Shown piece by piece: positions 24,297-37,274 of a DNA stretch of 55,118 nt. Source of the DNA: Actinotalea endophytica (GTDB lineage: Bacteria > Actinomycetota > Actinomycetes > Actinomycetales > Cellulomonadaceae). How positions within the stretch are numbered: position 1 is the first letter of the stretch; every line of letters starts with the position of its first letter. Position numbers and translations under genes: made by a program. The DNA is taken from positions 36,108 to 91,225 of the forward strand of contig NZ_JAOVZU010000012.1 in assembly GCF_025717005.1 (NCBI RefSeq), written 5' to 3'. The notes under the pieces are model-generated. The model did not search any database, was not told the DNA's origin, and worked only from the letters and a program-made list of their open reading frames with translations.

Positions 24297-25877
24297 CTAC
24301 GAGGCGAGCGGTACGGAGACCCGGTCGGCGGCGCGCAGCGCGACCTTGTCGACCTTGCCGGCGGCGTTCCGGGGGAGTGCCTCGACGACCGTGACGGCCT
24401 TGGGCTGCTTGTAGCGTGCGAGCTTGTCGCCCAGCCAGGTCTGCAGGTCGGCGAGCTCGACGGACTCGCCCGGGCGCAGGACGAGCGACGCGACCGGCAC
24501 CTCGCCCCACCGCTCGTCCGGGCGCGCGTAGACCGCCGCGTCCAGGATCGACGGGTGGGACATCAGCGCGTTCTCGACCTCCGCGCAGTACACGTTCTCG
24601 CCGCCCGAGATGACCATGTCCTTGAGCCGGTCCACGACCCACACGAAGCCGTCCGCGTCCTTGCGCACCAGGTCGCCGGAGTGGAACCAGCCGCCCTCGA
24701 ACGCGAGGGCGGTCTCGGCCGGCTTGCGCCAGTAGCCCTTCATCAGGTTCGGGCCCCGGTAGACGATCTCGCCCACCTCGCCGGGAGCGACGTCGTGGAG
24801 CTCGGGGTCGACGATCCGGTACTGGACGGTGGGCAGCGGGCGGCCGACCGAGCCCAGCTTGGCCAGCGCGTCCTCGCCGCGCAGTGCGCACGTGATCGGC
24901 GACAGCTCGGTCTGTCCGAAGACGGTGACCATGAGCGTGTCGGGGAACGTCTCGGCCATGGTCCGCAGCAGCGTGTCGGACGCGGGGGCGGCGCCCCAGC
25001 TGATCACGCGCAGGGCGAGGTCGCGCTCGCGGATGCCGGGCACGGCGCAGATCGCCTGCCACTGCTGGGGCACGTTGAACACGATCGTGGCGCGCTCGCG
25101 CTCCCACGCGTCGATGATCTCGACGGGGTCGAAGGCGCCGAGCGGGTGCAGGACGGTCGGGATGCCGACGACGAAGTTCGCCCCGATCGACCCGAGTCCG
25201 GCGATGTGGAACAGCGGCGCCGTGAGGAACGAGACGTCCTTCTCGTCGACGATGTTGTTCACCCGGAGCACGGTGAGCGCCTGGGCGGTCATGTTCGCGT
25301 GGTCGAGCATCGCGCCCTTGGGACGGCCCGTGGTGCCCGAGGTGTACATGATCAGGCAGGTGGTGTCCTCGGGCACGTCCGGCGCCTCGAAGTCGCCGAC
25401 CGGCTCGGACAGCAGGTCGGCGACGCTCTCCTGGCCCTCGCCGGCGTCGCCGATCACGATCACCCTGCTCAGCCGGTCGGTGATCTGGCTCGCCGCCGCG
25501 ACGAGCGGGGCGAGCGGCTGGTCGACGACGATCACGTCGGCGTCGGCGTCGTCGATGATGTAGGCGCACTCGGCGGGGGAGAGCCGGAAGTTCACCGGCA
25601 CCGCGATGGCTCCGAGCCGGTTGATCGCGAACACGGTCTCGACCACGAGCGGGTGGTTGAGCGTGAGCAGCAGCACGCGGTCGCCGAAGCCGACGCCGCG
25701 CCGCTGGAGGGCTGCGGCCAGGGCGTCCATGTGCTCGGCGACGTCGCGCCACGTCGTGTCCTCGCCGCGGAACCGGAACGCGGTCGCGTCGGGCCGCATC
25801 GCCGCGTGGCCGAGCACCTGGTTCATCCAGTGGTTGCGACGGACGGCCGCGGGGATGACGGACGGGGACTCGCTCAT
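24297..25877 (-). CDS. Acyl-CoA ligase (AMP-forming, fatty-acid or aryl-acid type)
   Basis: Adenylate-forming enzyme of 526 residues that makes acyl-CoA from an acid, ATP and CoA. Motif A3 is MYTSGTTGRPKG (178-188). Later come FGQTEL (A5), then SGDLVRKDADGFVWVVDRLKD and, near the C-terminus, the catalytic Lys in LPRNAAGKVDK. The ANL two-domain layout is complete. The substrate could be a medium- or long-chain fatty acid or a 4-substituted acid. I place the start at 25877 behind GAGG; in-frame starts at 25898 and 25931 exist. It is divergent from the twin TetR gene across 182 bp that hold a motif shared with the aldehyde dehydrogenase promoter, so the same regulator may control both. Confidence 0.9.
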   Translation of the reverse strand: MSESPSVIPAAVRRNHWMNQVLGHAAMRPDATAFRFRGEDTTWRDVAEHMDALAAALQRRGVGFGDRVLLLTLNHPLVVETVFAINRLGAIAVPVNFRLSPAECAYIIDDADADVIVVDQPLAPLVAAASQITDRLSRVIVIGDAGEGQESVADLLSEPVGDFEAPDVPEDTTCLIMYTSGTTGRPKGAMLDHANMTAQALTVLRVNNIVDEKDVSFLTAPLFHIAGLGSIGANFVVGIPTVLHPLGAFDPVEIIDAWERERATIVFNVPQQWQAICAVPGIRERDLALRVISWGAAPASDTLLRTMAETFPDTLMVTVFGQTELSPITCALRGEDALAKLGSVGRPLPTVQYRIVDPELHDVAPGEVGEIVYRGPNLMKGYWRKPAETALAFEGGWFHSGDLVRKDADGFVWVVDRLKDMVISGGENVYCAEVENALMSHPSILDAAVYARPDERWGEVPVASLVLRPGESVELADLQTWLGDKLARYKQPKAVTVVEALPRNAAGKVDKVALRAADRVSVPLAS

Positions 25878-25990
25878 CGCATGCACCTCTTCGTACATCG
25901 AGTCGTCGCGGCGCGGGCGCCGTTGCCTCACGCCGCCGGCAGCTGATTCTCGCCGGTTCCGGTTTTCATCGGCCAGGACCGGTGTATCGC

Positions 25991-26020
25991 ATGTTACTCA
26001 TGATTCACATCACATGGCTA
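25991..26020 (-). promoter_or_regulatory. Composite promoter/operator upstream of acyl-CoA ligase
   Basis: On the minus strand, TAGCCA (26020-26015) and TAACAT (25996-25991) are 18 nt apart. Most of the gap is the 17-mer GCCATGTGATGTGAATC, which recurs with 13 of 17 matches at the aldehyde dehydrogenase gene at the same 5-nt distance from TAAC(A/T)T. An overlapping semi-palindrome, GTTACTCATGATTCAC (25993-26008), has 12 of 16 symmetric positions. This is consistent with TetR control. Confidence 0.45.
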
Positions 26021-26047
26021 GCGATTGTCGCGATCTGCCGCCCCCGT

Positions 26048-26053
26048 TAGTGT
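26048..26053 (+). promoter_or_regulatory. Putative -10 element of a leaderless twin-TetR transcript
   Basis: TAGTGT ends 6 nt before the GTG at 26060. No Shine-Dalgarno sequence is present, so the transcript is probably leaderless. Confidence 0.5.
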
Positions 26054-26059
26054 GAGTCG

Positions 26060-27262
26060 GTGAGCGAGACGACGGCAGCGGCGCCGGTCCGGCGACGTCC
26101 CCGCGACCGCCGTCAGGCGATCGAGGCGGCCGCCGCCGCGGCGTTCTCGGAGCACGGCTACCACCGCGTCGCGATGCAGGACGTCGCCGACGCCGTCGGG
26201 ATCTCCGCGGCAGCGCTCTACCGGCACTTCGACAACAAGTACGACCTGTTCCGCGAGGTGGCGCTGGGCCTCGCGGCGCGGTTGGCCGACGCCGTCGCGA
26301 CCGTCGAGGACGACCCGGGGCCGACCGCGGAGTCCGCTCGGGCGAACCTCGACGCGGTGCTCGACGCGATCGCCGGCGGGACGATCGCGCTGCGCGGCTC
26401 CGGCGGCATCTACCGCTGGGAGAGCCGCTACCTGCACCCCGTGGACCGTCACGCGCTCGGCGCCGAGTTCGCGGCGCTGCGCCGTCGCGTCGCGCGGCCG
26501 ACCGGCGTCCTGCGACCGGACCTCGACGCCGAGACGCTCGACCGCGCGGCGCTCGGCGCCCTCAGCGTGATCGCGAGCATCACGACGCACCGGACGGCGA
26601 TGCCGGCCGCCCCGCTGCGCGCGCTGCTCCGGGACGCCTCGGTGCGGGTCCTGATGGGGACCGTGGTGCCGGGGCCGGTCGCGGTGGACGCTCCGTACGA
26701 GCACGCCGTCCGGCCCCGTCGGCGCCGCGAGCAGCTCGCCCAGGCGGGCGTGGAGCTGTTCGCCGAGCGCGGGTACCACGAGGTGACGATCGAGGACATC
26801 GCGACCGCCGTGGGGCTCACGCCGTCCGGCGTGTACCGCCACTTCAGCGGTAAGTCCGAGATCCTGCGCACGGCCTGCGTGCGCGCCGCGTCTACGCTCG
26901 ACCAGGCCGCCGACGAGGCGCTGAGCAGGGACGACGGGCGCGAGGCGCTACGGATCCTCGAGTCCGCCTACATCGACTTCGCGGTGGACGACCGGGACCT
27001 GATGGGCGTGTACGTCGCCGACGTCGGCGCGCTGGACGTCGAGGACCAGCGCGGGCTGCGACGCCTGCAGCGCGCGCACGTCGACGACTGGGTCGAGCTG
27101 CTCGGTCGGGTCCGCCCGGAGCTCGAGGCGCGCGAGGTGCGGTTCCTGGTGCACGCGGGCTTCAACGTCGTCGCCGACGTGAGCGTCGCGCTGCGGCACC
27201 AGCCGGCGCCGGTGGCCAAGGCGTGGATCGCGCCGATGCTCGAGGCGGTCCTCGGCGTGTAG
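26060..27262 (+). CDS. Twin-domain TetR-family transcriptional regulator
   Basis: Regulator of 400 residues with two TetR DNA-binding domains in one chain. The first (about 15-62) has FSEHGYHRVAMQDVADAVG and ISAAALYRHFDNKYDLF; the second (about 217-265) has FAERGYHEVTIEDIATAVG and LTPSGVYRHFSGKSEIL. Each is followed by its own helical ligand-binding region. Ordinary TetR proteins are about 200 residues and bind as dimers; here one chain equals a covalent dimer. Similar fused TetR proteins occur in actinobacteria beside fatty-acid genes. It is divergent from the acyl-CoA ligase and faces the aldehyde dehydrogenase gene. The GTG start is preceded by TAGTGT at 6 nt. Its ligand could be an acyl-CoA. 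Confidence 0.88.
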   Translation: MSETTAAAPVRRRPRDRRQAIEAAAAAAFSEHGYHRVAMQDVADAVGISAAALYRHFDNKYDLFREVALGLAARLADAVATVEDDPGPTAESARANLDAVLDAIAGGTIALRGSGGIYRWESRYLHPVDRHALGAEFAALRRRVARPTGVLRPDLDAETLDRAALGALSVIASITTHRTAMPAAPLRALLRDASVRVLMGTVVPGPVAVDAPYEHAVRPRRRREQLAQAGVELFAERGYHEVTIEDIATAVGLTPSGVYRHFSGKSEILRTACVRAASTLDQAADEALSRDDGREALRILESAYIDFAVDDRDLMGVYVADVGALDVEDQRGLRRLQRAHVDDWVELLGRVRPELEAREVRFLVHAGFNVVADVSVALRHQPAPVAKAWIAPMLEAVLGV

Positions 27263-27298
27263 CGCAGTGCCCGGACGCCCGCCGGCTCGTGCCGACCG

Positions 27299-27310
27299 CC
27301 GCCCGGGCGG
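27299..27310. repeat. Palindrome between convergent genes
   Basis: CCGCCCGGGCGG is a perfect 12-bp palindrome in the 70-bp gap between the ends of the twin TetR and aldehyde dehydrogenase genes. It might act in bidirectional termination, but there is no loop or T-tract. Confidence 0.25.
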
Positions 27311-27332
27311 TGACCTGCGGGAAGCGTGGTCC

Positions 27333-28832
27333 CTACTGGTGCGAGCCCTTCGACCGGCCGTGCAGCATCGGGATCATCCTGGCCACCATGTGCACGTCCT
27401 TGTCGGTGCGCTCCATCGACAGGTCGACCATCGCCTTGCGCGTCTGGCGTGCCACCGACTTCGCGGTGCTGAACTCGCGCAGCCCGTCGGCGCCGTGGAT
27501 CCGGCCGAAGCCCGACTCCTTCACGCCGCCGAACGGCAGCGCGCCGACCGACGCGAAGCCGAGCACGGAGTTGATCGAGACGGCGCCGGTGTGCAGCGCC
27601 GCTGCGGCCCGGTCGGCCGTGGCCCGGCTGCGGGTGAACACCGCCGCGGCGAGCCCGTACGGCGTGGCGTTCGCGCGTCGCACGGCCTCGTCGAGTGACG
27701 TGACCCGGTTGACGACCACGAGCGGCCCGAACGTCTCGCACTGCATCGCGTCCGACATCTCGTCGACGTCCGTGATGACGATCGGCGCGATCGTCCGGCC
27801 CCCGATGCTCTCCGGACCGCCGAGCACCGCGGTGCCGGACCTGAGCGCGTCCTCGACGTGGCGTCGCACGACGTCGGTCTGGGCGGCGAGGGTCATCGGA
27901 CCGTAGTGCGCGTCCGGTCCGCCGGCCCGCAGCCGCGACGCACGCTCGACCACGCGCCGCACCAGCTCGTCGCGGACCGAGTCGACGACGTAGACCCGCT
28001 CGACCCCGGCGCAGGTCTGTCCGGCGTTGCCCATGCCGCCCAGGACGATGAAGTCGGCCGCGACGTCGAGGTCGGCGTCGGCCGCGACGAGCACGGCGTC
28101 CTTGCCGCCGCACTCGGCGACGATCGGCGTGAGTCGCTGCGACGCCGTCGCCATGACCTTCTTCGCGGTCGCCGTCGAGCCGGTGAACGCGATCTTGTTC
28201 ACCCTCGACGCGGCGAGCGCGGACCCGGTCGACCCGTCGCCGGTCACGGTGACGAGCACGTCGTGGCCCACGGTGCGGGCCCACTGCTCGGCGAGCCAGA
28301 CGGCCGGGCCCGGGGTGAGCTCGCTGGGCTTGAAGACCACCGCGTTGCCCGCGGCGAGCGCGTAGGAGATCGAGCCCATCGGGGTGTACAGCGGGTAGTT
28401 CCACGGGCCGATCACGCCGATCACGCCGTACGGCTCGTAGCCGACGGTGGCGCGCTGGTTGAAGTTCATCAGGCCGGCCTTGACCTTCTGCCGCCGCAGC
28501 ACCCGCTTGGCGTTCTTCGCCGCCCAGTCCAGGTGCCCGAGCGTCAGCATGATCTCGATCAGCGCGTCGCTCCCGGGCTTGCCGGTCTCGGCCGAGATGA
28601 CCTCGGCGAGCTCCTGGGCGTTGGTCGCGATCGCGGCCTTGAACCGGACCAGGTGGTCGCGGCGGCCGCGGAAGCCCTGCTCGCGCCACCAGGTTGCGCC
28701 GGCGCGGGCGCGCTCGACGGCGGCGTCCACGGCGGCCCGATCGCCGAGCGGGTAGGTGGCGACGGTGGATCCGTCCCCGGGGTTGCGCGTGGTGACCTGC
28801 ATCGCGTGCGGGGTCTCGTCCAGGAGGGCCAT
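27333..28832 (-). CDS. Aldehyde dehydrogenase (NAD(P)-dependent)
   Basis: Cytosolic ALDH of 499 residues that oxidises an aldehyde to an acid or, less likely here, a semialdehyde. The catalytic Cys is C274 in AGQTCAGVERV, and the general-base Glu is E240 in VAECGGKDAV, 34 residues apart as in the family. IGPWNYPLYTPMGS is the conserved N-terminal block, and FTGSTATAKKV binds the cofactor. The product acid could feed the acyl-CoA ligase, whose promoter shares the same motif. The start has GGAGTAGGAG upstream. It is divergent from a second TetR gene across 110 bp of regulatory DNA. Confidence 0.94.
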   Translation of the reverse strand: MALLDETPHAMQVTTRNPGDGSTVATYPLGDRAAVDAAVERARAGATWWREQGFRGRRDHLVRFKAAIATNAQELAEVISAETGKPGSDALIEIMLTLGHLDWAAKNAKRVLRRQKVKAGLMNFNQRATVGYEPYGVIGVIGPWNYPLYTPMGSISYALAAGNAVVFKPSELTPGPAVWLAEQWARTVGHDVLVTVTGDGSTGSALAASRVNKIAFTGSTATAKKVMATASQRLTPIVAECGGKDAVLVAADADLDVAADFIVLGGMGNAGQTCAGVERVYVVDSVRDELVRRVVERASRLRAGGPDAHYGPMTLAAQTDVVRRHVEDALRSGTAVLGGPESIGGRTIAPIVITDVDEMSDAMQCETFGPLVVVNRVTSLDEAVRRANATPYGLAAAVFTRSRATADRAAAALHTGAVSINSVLGFASVGALPFGGVKESGFGRIHGADGLREFSTAKSVARQTRKAMVDLSMERTDKDVHMVARMIPMLHGRSKGSHQ

Positions 28833-28863
28833 TGCCGCGTCTCCTACTCCTCGTCGAGCAGAT

Positions 28864-28893
28864 AAGTTAATGGCGAGTCACATCGTATGTCGA
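28864..28893 (-). promoter_or_regulatory. Composite promoter/operator upstream of aldehyde dehydrogenase
   Basis: On the minus strand TCGACA (28893-28888) and TAACTT (28869-28864) are 18 nt apart. GACATACGATGTGACTC (28891-28875) fills most of the interval and matches the ligase-side motif at 13 of 17 positions, with the same 5-nt gap to TAAC(A/T)T. The leader is about 30 nt. Confidence 0.45.
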
Positions 28894-28917
28894 CGTGTCG
28901 GGCTTCGCAACAGGGAA

Positions 28918-28933
28918 TCTAATCCGGGTTAGA
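28918..28933 (+). promoter_or_regulatory. Palindromic operator at the second TetR gene
   Basis: TCTAATCCGGGTTAGA is symmetric at 14 of 16 positions. It overlaps the -10 element TAGAAT (28930-28935), so binding would block transcription, as expected for TetR autorepression. A related half-site, TCTAAT, occurs at the acyl-CoA dehydrogenase promoter. Confidence 0.6.
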
Positions 28934-28935
28934 AT
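28930..28935 (+). promoter_or_regulatory. -10 element of a leaderless TetR transcript
   Basis: TAGAAT matches TATAAT at 5 of 6 bases and ends 7 nt before the ATG at 28943. A weak -35, GCAACA (28907-28912), lies 17 nt upstream. Confidence 0.55.
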
Positions 28936-28942
28936 GGTCGCG

Positions 28943-32728
<3,786 letters not shown>

Positions 32729-32742
32729 GTCCTGCTCCTTCG

Positions 32743-33951
<1,209 letters not shown>

Positions 33952-33959
33952 GTCGGTCC

Positions 33960-35120
33960 TCACAGTCCGAGGCCCCGGCCGACGATCTCCTTCATGATCT
34001 CGGTCGTGCCCCCGTAGATGGTGGTGATGCGGGCGTCCTCGTAGTCCCGCGCGATCCGGTACTCGCGCATGTAGCCGTAGCCGCCGTGCAGCTGCAGGCA
34101 GCGGCCGACGACGTCGACGTACTGCTCGGTGGTGTGGAACTTCGCGGCGGCGGCGTCCTCCGGGGTGAGCCGGCCGTCGTTGTGCCGGGCGAGCAGGGCG
34201 TCGATCCAGGCGCGGCTCGCCCGGACCGCGGTGACCATCTCGGCGAGCTCGAAGCGGGTGTTCTGGAACGAGCCGATCGGTTTGCCGAACGCGAAGCGCT
34301 GCTTGACGTAGGCGAGCGTCCGTTCGAGGACGCCTTCGGCGGAGGCGACGGCCGCGGCCGCGATCGAGATGCGCTCCTGCGGGAGGTTGCGCATCAGGCC
34401 GGCGAACCCGCTGCCCTCGTCGCCGAGCCGGTTGGCGACCGGGACGCGGACGCCGGTGAACGCGAGCTCGCTGGTGTCCTGCGCGTGCAGCCCGATCTTG
34501 TCGAGCTTGCGCCCGCGGGAGAACCCGGGGGAGTCGGTCGGGATGACAAGCAGGCTGAGGCCGCGGTGCGGGTCCTCGCCGGTGCGCACGGCGGTGACGA
34601 CCAGGTCGGCGTTCTGCCCGTTGGAGATGAAGATCTTGGACCCGTCGACGACGTAGTCGTCCCCGTCACGCACGGCCGCCGTGCGGATCCCGGCGAGGTC
34701 GCTGCCCGTGCCGGGTTCCGACATGGCGACGGCCACGATCTGCTCGCCGGCCGCGATGCCGGGCAGCCAGCGCAGCTTCTGCTCGTCGTCGGTCAGGTCG
34801 GTGAAGTACGGGATCACGATGTCGTTCGACAGCGCGATGCCGGCCATGCCGGAGGACACGGGGTTGCGGGCGAGCTCCTCGCCCATGACGGCGTTGAACC
34901 GGATGTCCTCGGACCCTCCGCCGCCGTACTTGTCCGGGATGCCGAACCCGAGGATCCCGGCCTCTGCGGCCTTGGTGAAGAGCCAGCGGTCGACCTTGCC
35001 TTCCTCGTCCCACCGGTCGGCGTTCGGGCGCGCGTGCTGCTCCACGAACGCCCGCACCATGTCGCGGAACTGCTCGTGCTCCTCCTCGTAGAGGTCGCGA
35101 GGCCCGACGATGTCGCTCAT
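33960..35120 (-). CDS. Acyl-CoA dehydrogenase, first gene of beta-oxidation operon
   Basis: FAD enzyme of 386 residues, the typical length, that makes 2-enoyl-CoA and passes electrons to ETF. Key parts are the FAD-contact segment [40 protein letters not shown], and the C-terminal [19 protein letters not shown] and [15 protein letters not shown], where the Glu of GTTE is in the catalytic position of many family members. It heads an operon with thiolase, FadB and NMO. The promoter has TATAAA about 37 nt upstream of the ATG, beside a TCTAAT half-site. It is divergent from the second acyl-CoA operon, with 148 bp between. Confidence 0.95.
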   Translation of the reverse strand: MSDIVGPRDLYEEEHEQFRDMVRAFVEQHARPNADRWDEEGKVDRWLFTKAAEAGILGFGIPDKYGGGGSEDIRFNAVMGEELARNPVSSGMAGIALSNDIVIPYFTDLTDDEQKLRWLPGIAAGEQIVAVAMSEPGTGSDLAGIRTAAVRDGDDYVVDGSKIFISNGQNADLVVTAVRTGEDPHRGLSLLVIPTDSPGFSRGRKLDKIGLHAQDTSELAFTGVRVPVANRLGDEGSGFAGLMRNLPQERISIAAAAVASAEGVLERTLAYVKQRFAFGKPIGSFQNTRFELAEMVTAVRASRAWIDALLARHNDGRLTPEDAAAAKFHTTEQYVDVVGRCLQLHGGYGYMREYRIARDYEDARITTIYGGTTEIMKEIVGRGLGL

Positions 35121-35157
35121 CCCGTCTCCGATCGCCCTTGATCTCGAGTTGCGAGTT

Positions 35158-35173
35158 TTTATACCATATTAGA
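35158..35173 (-). promoter_or_regulatory. Acyl-CoA dehydrogenase promoter with TetR-like half-site
   Basis: On the minus strand TCTAATATGGTATAAA contains a strong -10, TATAAA (35163-35158), preceded by TCTAAT. It matches the palindrome at 28918 at 11 of 16 positions. This AT-rich island stands out sharply from the surroundings. The rest of the 148-bp divergent gap holds TTAACAGGCATTAA (35233-35246), possibly part of the opposite promoter. Confidence 0.5.
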
Positions 35174-35268
35174 AACTGCGATGGCGAGCACAAGTCTGCC
35201 GCTGGATCGGACGACCTGCTCGCCGAAGCGTTTAACAGGCATTAAGTGATCACGCAAAGGAGCGTGGC

Positions 35269-36057
35269 ATGGGTGCGGGAACCTCGCGACGCGGCGGCGC
35301 CCCCGGGCGGCTGACCGGGCGGGTGGCCGTCGTCACCGGCGCCAGCCGAGGCATCGGGCATGCGATCGCCGGGCGCCTCGCCGCGGACGGCGCGTCCGTC
35401 GTCCTGACCGCGCGGTCCGCGGACGGCCTCGCCGCCGCCGCGCAGTCGCTTCCGGCCGACCGCGTCCGCGTCGTCGCAGGTCGCGCCCAGGACGCCGAGC
35501 ACCGACGTGAGGCCGTCGCGACGGCCGTCCGCGAGTTCGGGGGGCTCGACATCCTGGTGTGCAACGCCGGCATCAACCCGGTGTACGGACCGCTCGACGG
35601 GCTCGACCTCGACGCCGCGCGCAAGGTGCTCGAGGTCAACGTCCTGGGCACGCTGGGCTGGGTGCAGCAGGCGTGCGCCGCGGGTCTCGGCACGCGCGCC
35701 GGTGCCGCGGTGCTGACCATGTCGTCGGTCACGGCCTCGGTCCCGTCGCCGGGCATCGGCTGGTACGGCGTGAGCAAGGCCGCCGTGTCCCACCTGACAG
35801 TGACCCTGGCCGCCGAGCTCGGCCCGAGGATCCGGGTGAACGCGCTCGCGCCCGCGGTCGTCCGGACCCAGTTCGCCCGCGCGCTCTACGAGGGCCGCGA
35901 GGACGAGGTCGCCGCGCGCTACCCGCTCGGCCGGCTCGGCACGCCCGAGGACGTCGCCGACGCGGCCGGGTTCCTCTGCTCCGACGAGGCCGGGTGGATC
36001 ACCGGGCAGGTGCTCGGCCTCGACGGCGGGCTGCTCGCGGCGGGGGGCACAGCGTGA
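35269..36057 (+). CDS. SDR-family oxidoreductase (LvaD-like candidate)
   Basis: Short-chain dehydrogenase of 262 residues. The NAD(P) loop is TGASRGIG (23-30), NAG appears in VCNAGINPV, and the catalytic Ser-Tyr-Lys are in MSSVTASV and WYGVSKAAVSH. The C-terminal ITGQVLGLDGGLLAAGG is typical of FabG-like enzymes. It opens a 10-kb operon behind AAAGGAG. Followed by an acyl-CoA dehydrogenase and an APH-type kinase, it matches the order of functions in levulinate catabolism, where LvaD reduces a 4-keto acyl-CoA to the 4-hydroxy form. This assignment is inference. A 3-hydroxyacyl dehydrogenase role is the alternative. Confidence 0.9.
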   Translation: MGAGTSRRGGAPGRLTGRVAVVTGASRGIGHAIAGRLAADGASVVLTARSADGLAAAAQSLPADRVRVVAGRAQDAEHRREAVATAVREFGGLDILVCNAGINPVYGPLDGLDLDAARKVLEVNVLGTLGWVQQACAAGLGTRAGAAVLTMSSVTASVPSPGIGWYGVSKAAVSHLTVTLAAELGPRIRVNALAPAVVRTQFARALYEGREDEVAARYPLGRLGTPEDVADAAGFLCSDEAGWITGQVLGLDGGLLAAGGTA

Positions 36058-37274
36058 GCGCCCGGGAGCGCGGCCTCACCACCGACGAGGTCGTCGCCCG
36101 CACCCGGCGGTTCATCCGCGACGTCGTCCTTCCGGCCGAGCCCCGCACGGGGACCGCGCTCGACCCGGCGAGCCGTCGCGACCTCCAGCGGCGCGCGCGC
36201 GAGGCGGGCGTGTTCGCGCCGCACGTCCCGGTCCGGCTCGGTGGGCTGGGGCTGCCGCTGACCGAGTGGTCCGCGGTCTTCCAGGAGGCCGGGTACTCGC
36301 CGATCGGCGCCGCCGCGCTCAACTGCATGGCCCCCGACGAGGGGAACATGCTGCTGCTCGAGACGATCGCCGACGAGCGGCAGCAGGAGCGGTACCTGGC
36401 GCCGCTCGCCGCGGGCGAGGTGCGCTCGTGCTTCGCGATGACCGAACCGCACCCCGGCGCCGGCTCCGACCCGGCCGCGCTCGCGACGGTCGCCCGGCGC
36501 GTTCCCGGCGGCTGGGTCCTGGACGGCGAGAAGCGCTTCATCTCGGGTGCCGACGAGGCCGACTTCGCGATCGTGATGGCCCGGACGCCCGAGCTGGGCG
36601 ACGACGCCGCGACCCTGTTCCTGGTGCCGATGGCCGCGCCCGGCGTCGAGGTCGGCCACCCGATCCACACGCTCGAGACCGCGATCACGGGCGGCCACCC
36701 GCACGTGCGGTTCGCCGGCTGCCGGGTGAGCGACGACGACGTGCTCGGCGCGCCGGGCGAGGGGTTCCGGCACGCCCAGGTCCGGCTCGGCCCGGCCCGG
36801 CTGACCCACTGCATGCGCTGGCTCGGCCTGGCCCGCCGGGCGCAGGACACCGCGCTCGACCGGGTGCGGCAGCGCGAGCTGTTCGGCTCGCGGCTCGCCG
36901 ACCTCGGCCTGGCCCAGGGTCTGATCGCCGACTCGGAGATCGACCTCACCACGTGCTCCGCGGTGATCGACCGGGCCGCGCGGCTGCTCGCGCGGGACCC
37001 CCGCGCCGGCGCGACCGCGTCGTCGATCGCCAAGGTGCACTGCTCGGAGGCGGTCGGACGTGTCGTGGACCGGGCCGTGCAGCTGTGCGGCGGGGACGGG
37101 GTGACCCTCGAGCTCCCGCTCGTCGCGTTCCTCAACGAGGTGCGCCCGTTCCGGGTCTACGACGGGTCCAGCGAGACCCATCGGTGGGCGATCGCACGCC
37201 GCGCCGTCGCGCGCCGCGGCCGTGAGGTCGACGCGGGCGAGGCGGTCCTCGACACCCCGGAGGCACGCCGATGA
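36054..37274 (+). CDS. Acyl-CoA dehydrogenase of ACAD10/11 type (LvaC-like candidate)
   Basis: FAD-dependent enzyme of 406 residues. It has CFAMTEPHPGAGSDPAAL and GWVLDGEKRFISGADEADF for flavin and substrate contact, and QRELFGSRLADLGLAQG in the C-terminal domain. The end reads VYDGSSETHRWAIARRAVA, a form of the ACAD10/11 signature (DGxxExH), with Glu as likely base. In levulinate catabolism LvaC converts 4-phospho-acyl-CoA so that it can enter beta-oxidation; human ACAD10/11 are fusions of such a dehydrogenase and an APH-type kinase. The kinase follows immediately here. GTG start overlaps the SDR stop by 4 bp, and its own stop overlaps the kinase ATG. Role inferred from context. Confidence 0.9.
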   Translation: MSARERGLTTDEVVARTRRFIRDVVLPAEPRTGTALDPASRRDLQRRAREAGVFAPHVPVRLGGLGLPLTEWSAVFQEAGYSPIGAAALNCMAPDEGNMLLLETIADERQQERYLAPLAAGEVRSCFAMTEPHPGAGSDPAALATVARRVPGGWVLDGEKRFISGADEADFAIVMARTPELGDDAATLFLVPMAAPGVEVGHPIHTLETAITGGHPHVRFAGCRVSDDDVLGAPGEGFRHAQVRLGPARLTHCMRWLGLARRAQDTALDRVRQRELFGSRLADLGLAQGLIADSEIDLTTCSAVIDRAARLLARDPRAGATASSIAKVHCSEAVGRVVDRAVQLCGGDGVTLELPLVAFLNEVRPFRVYDGSSETHRWAIARRAVARRGREVDAGEAVLDTPEARR

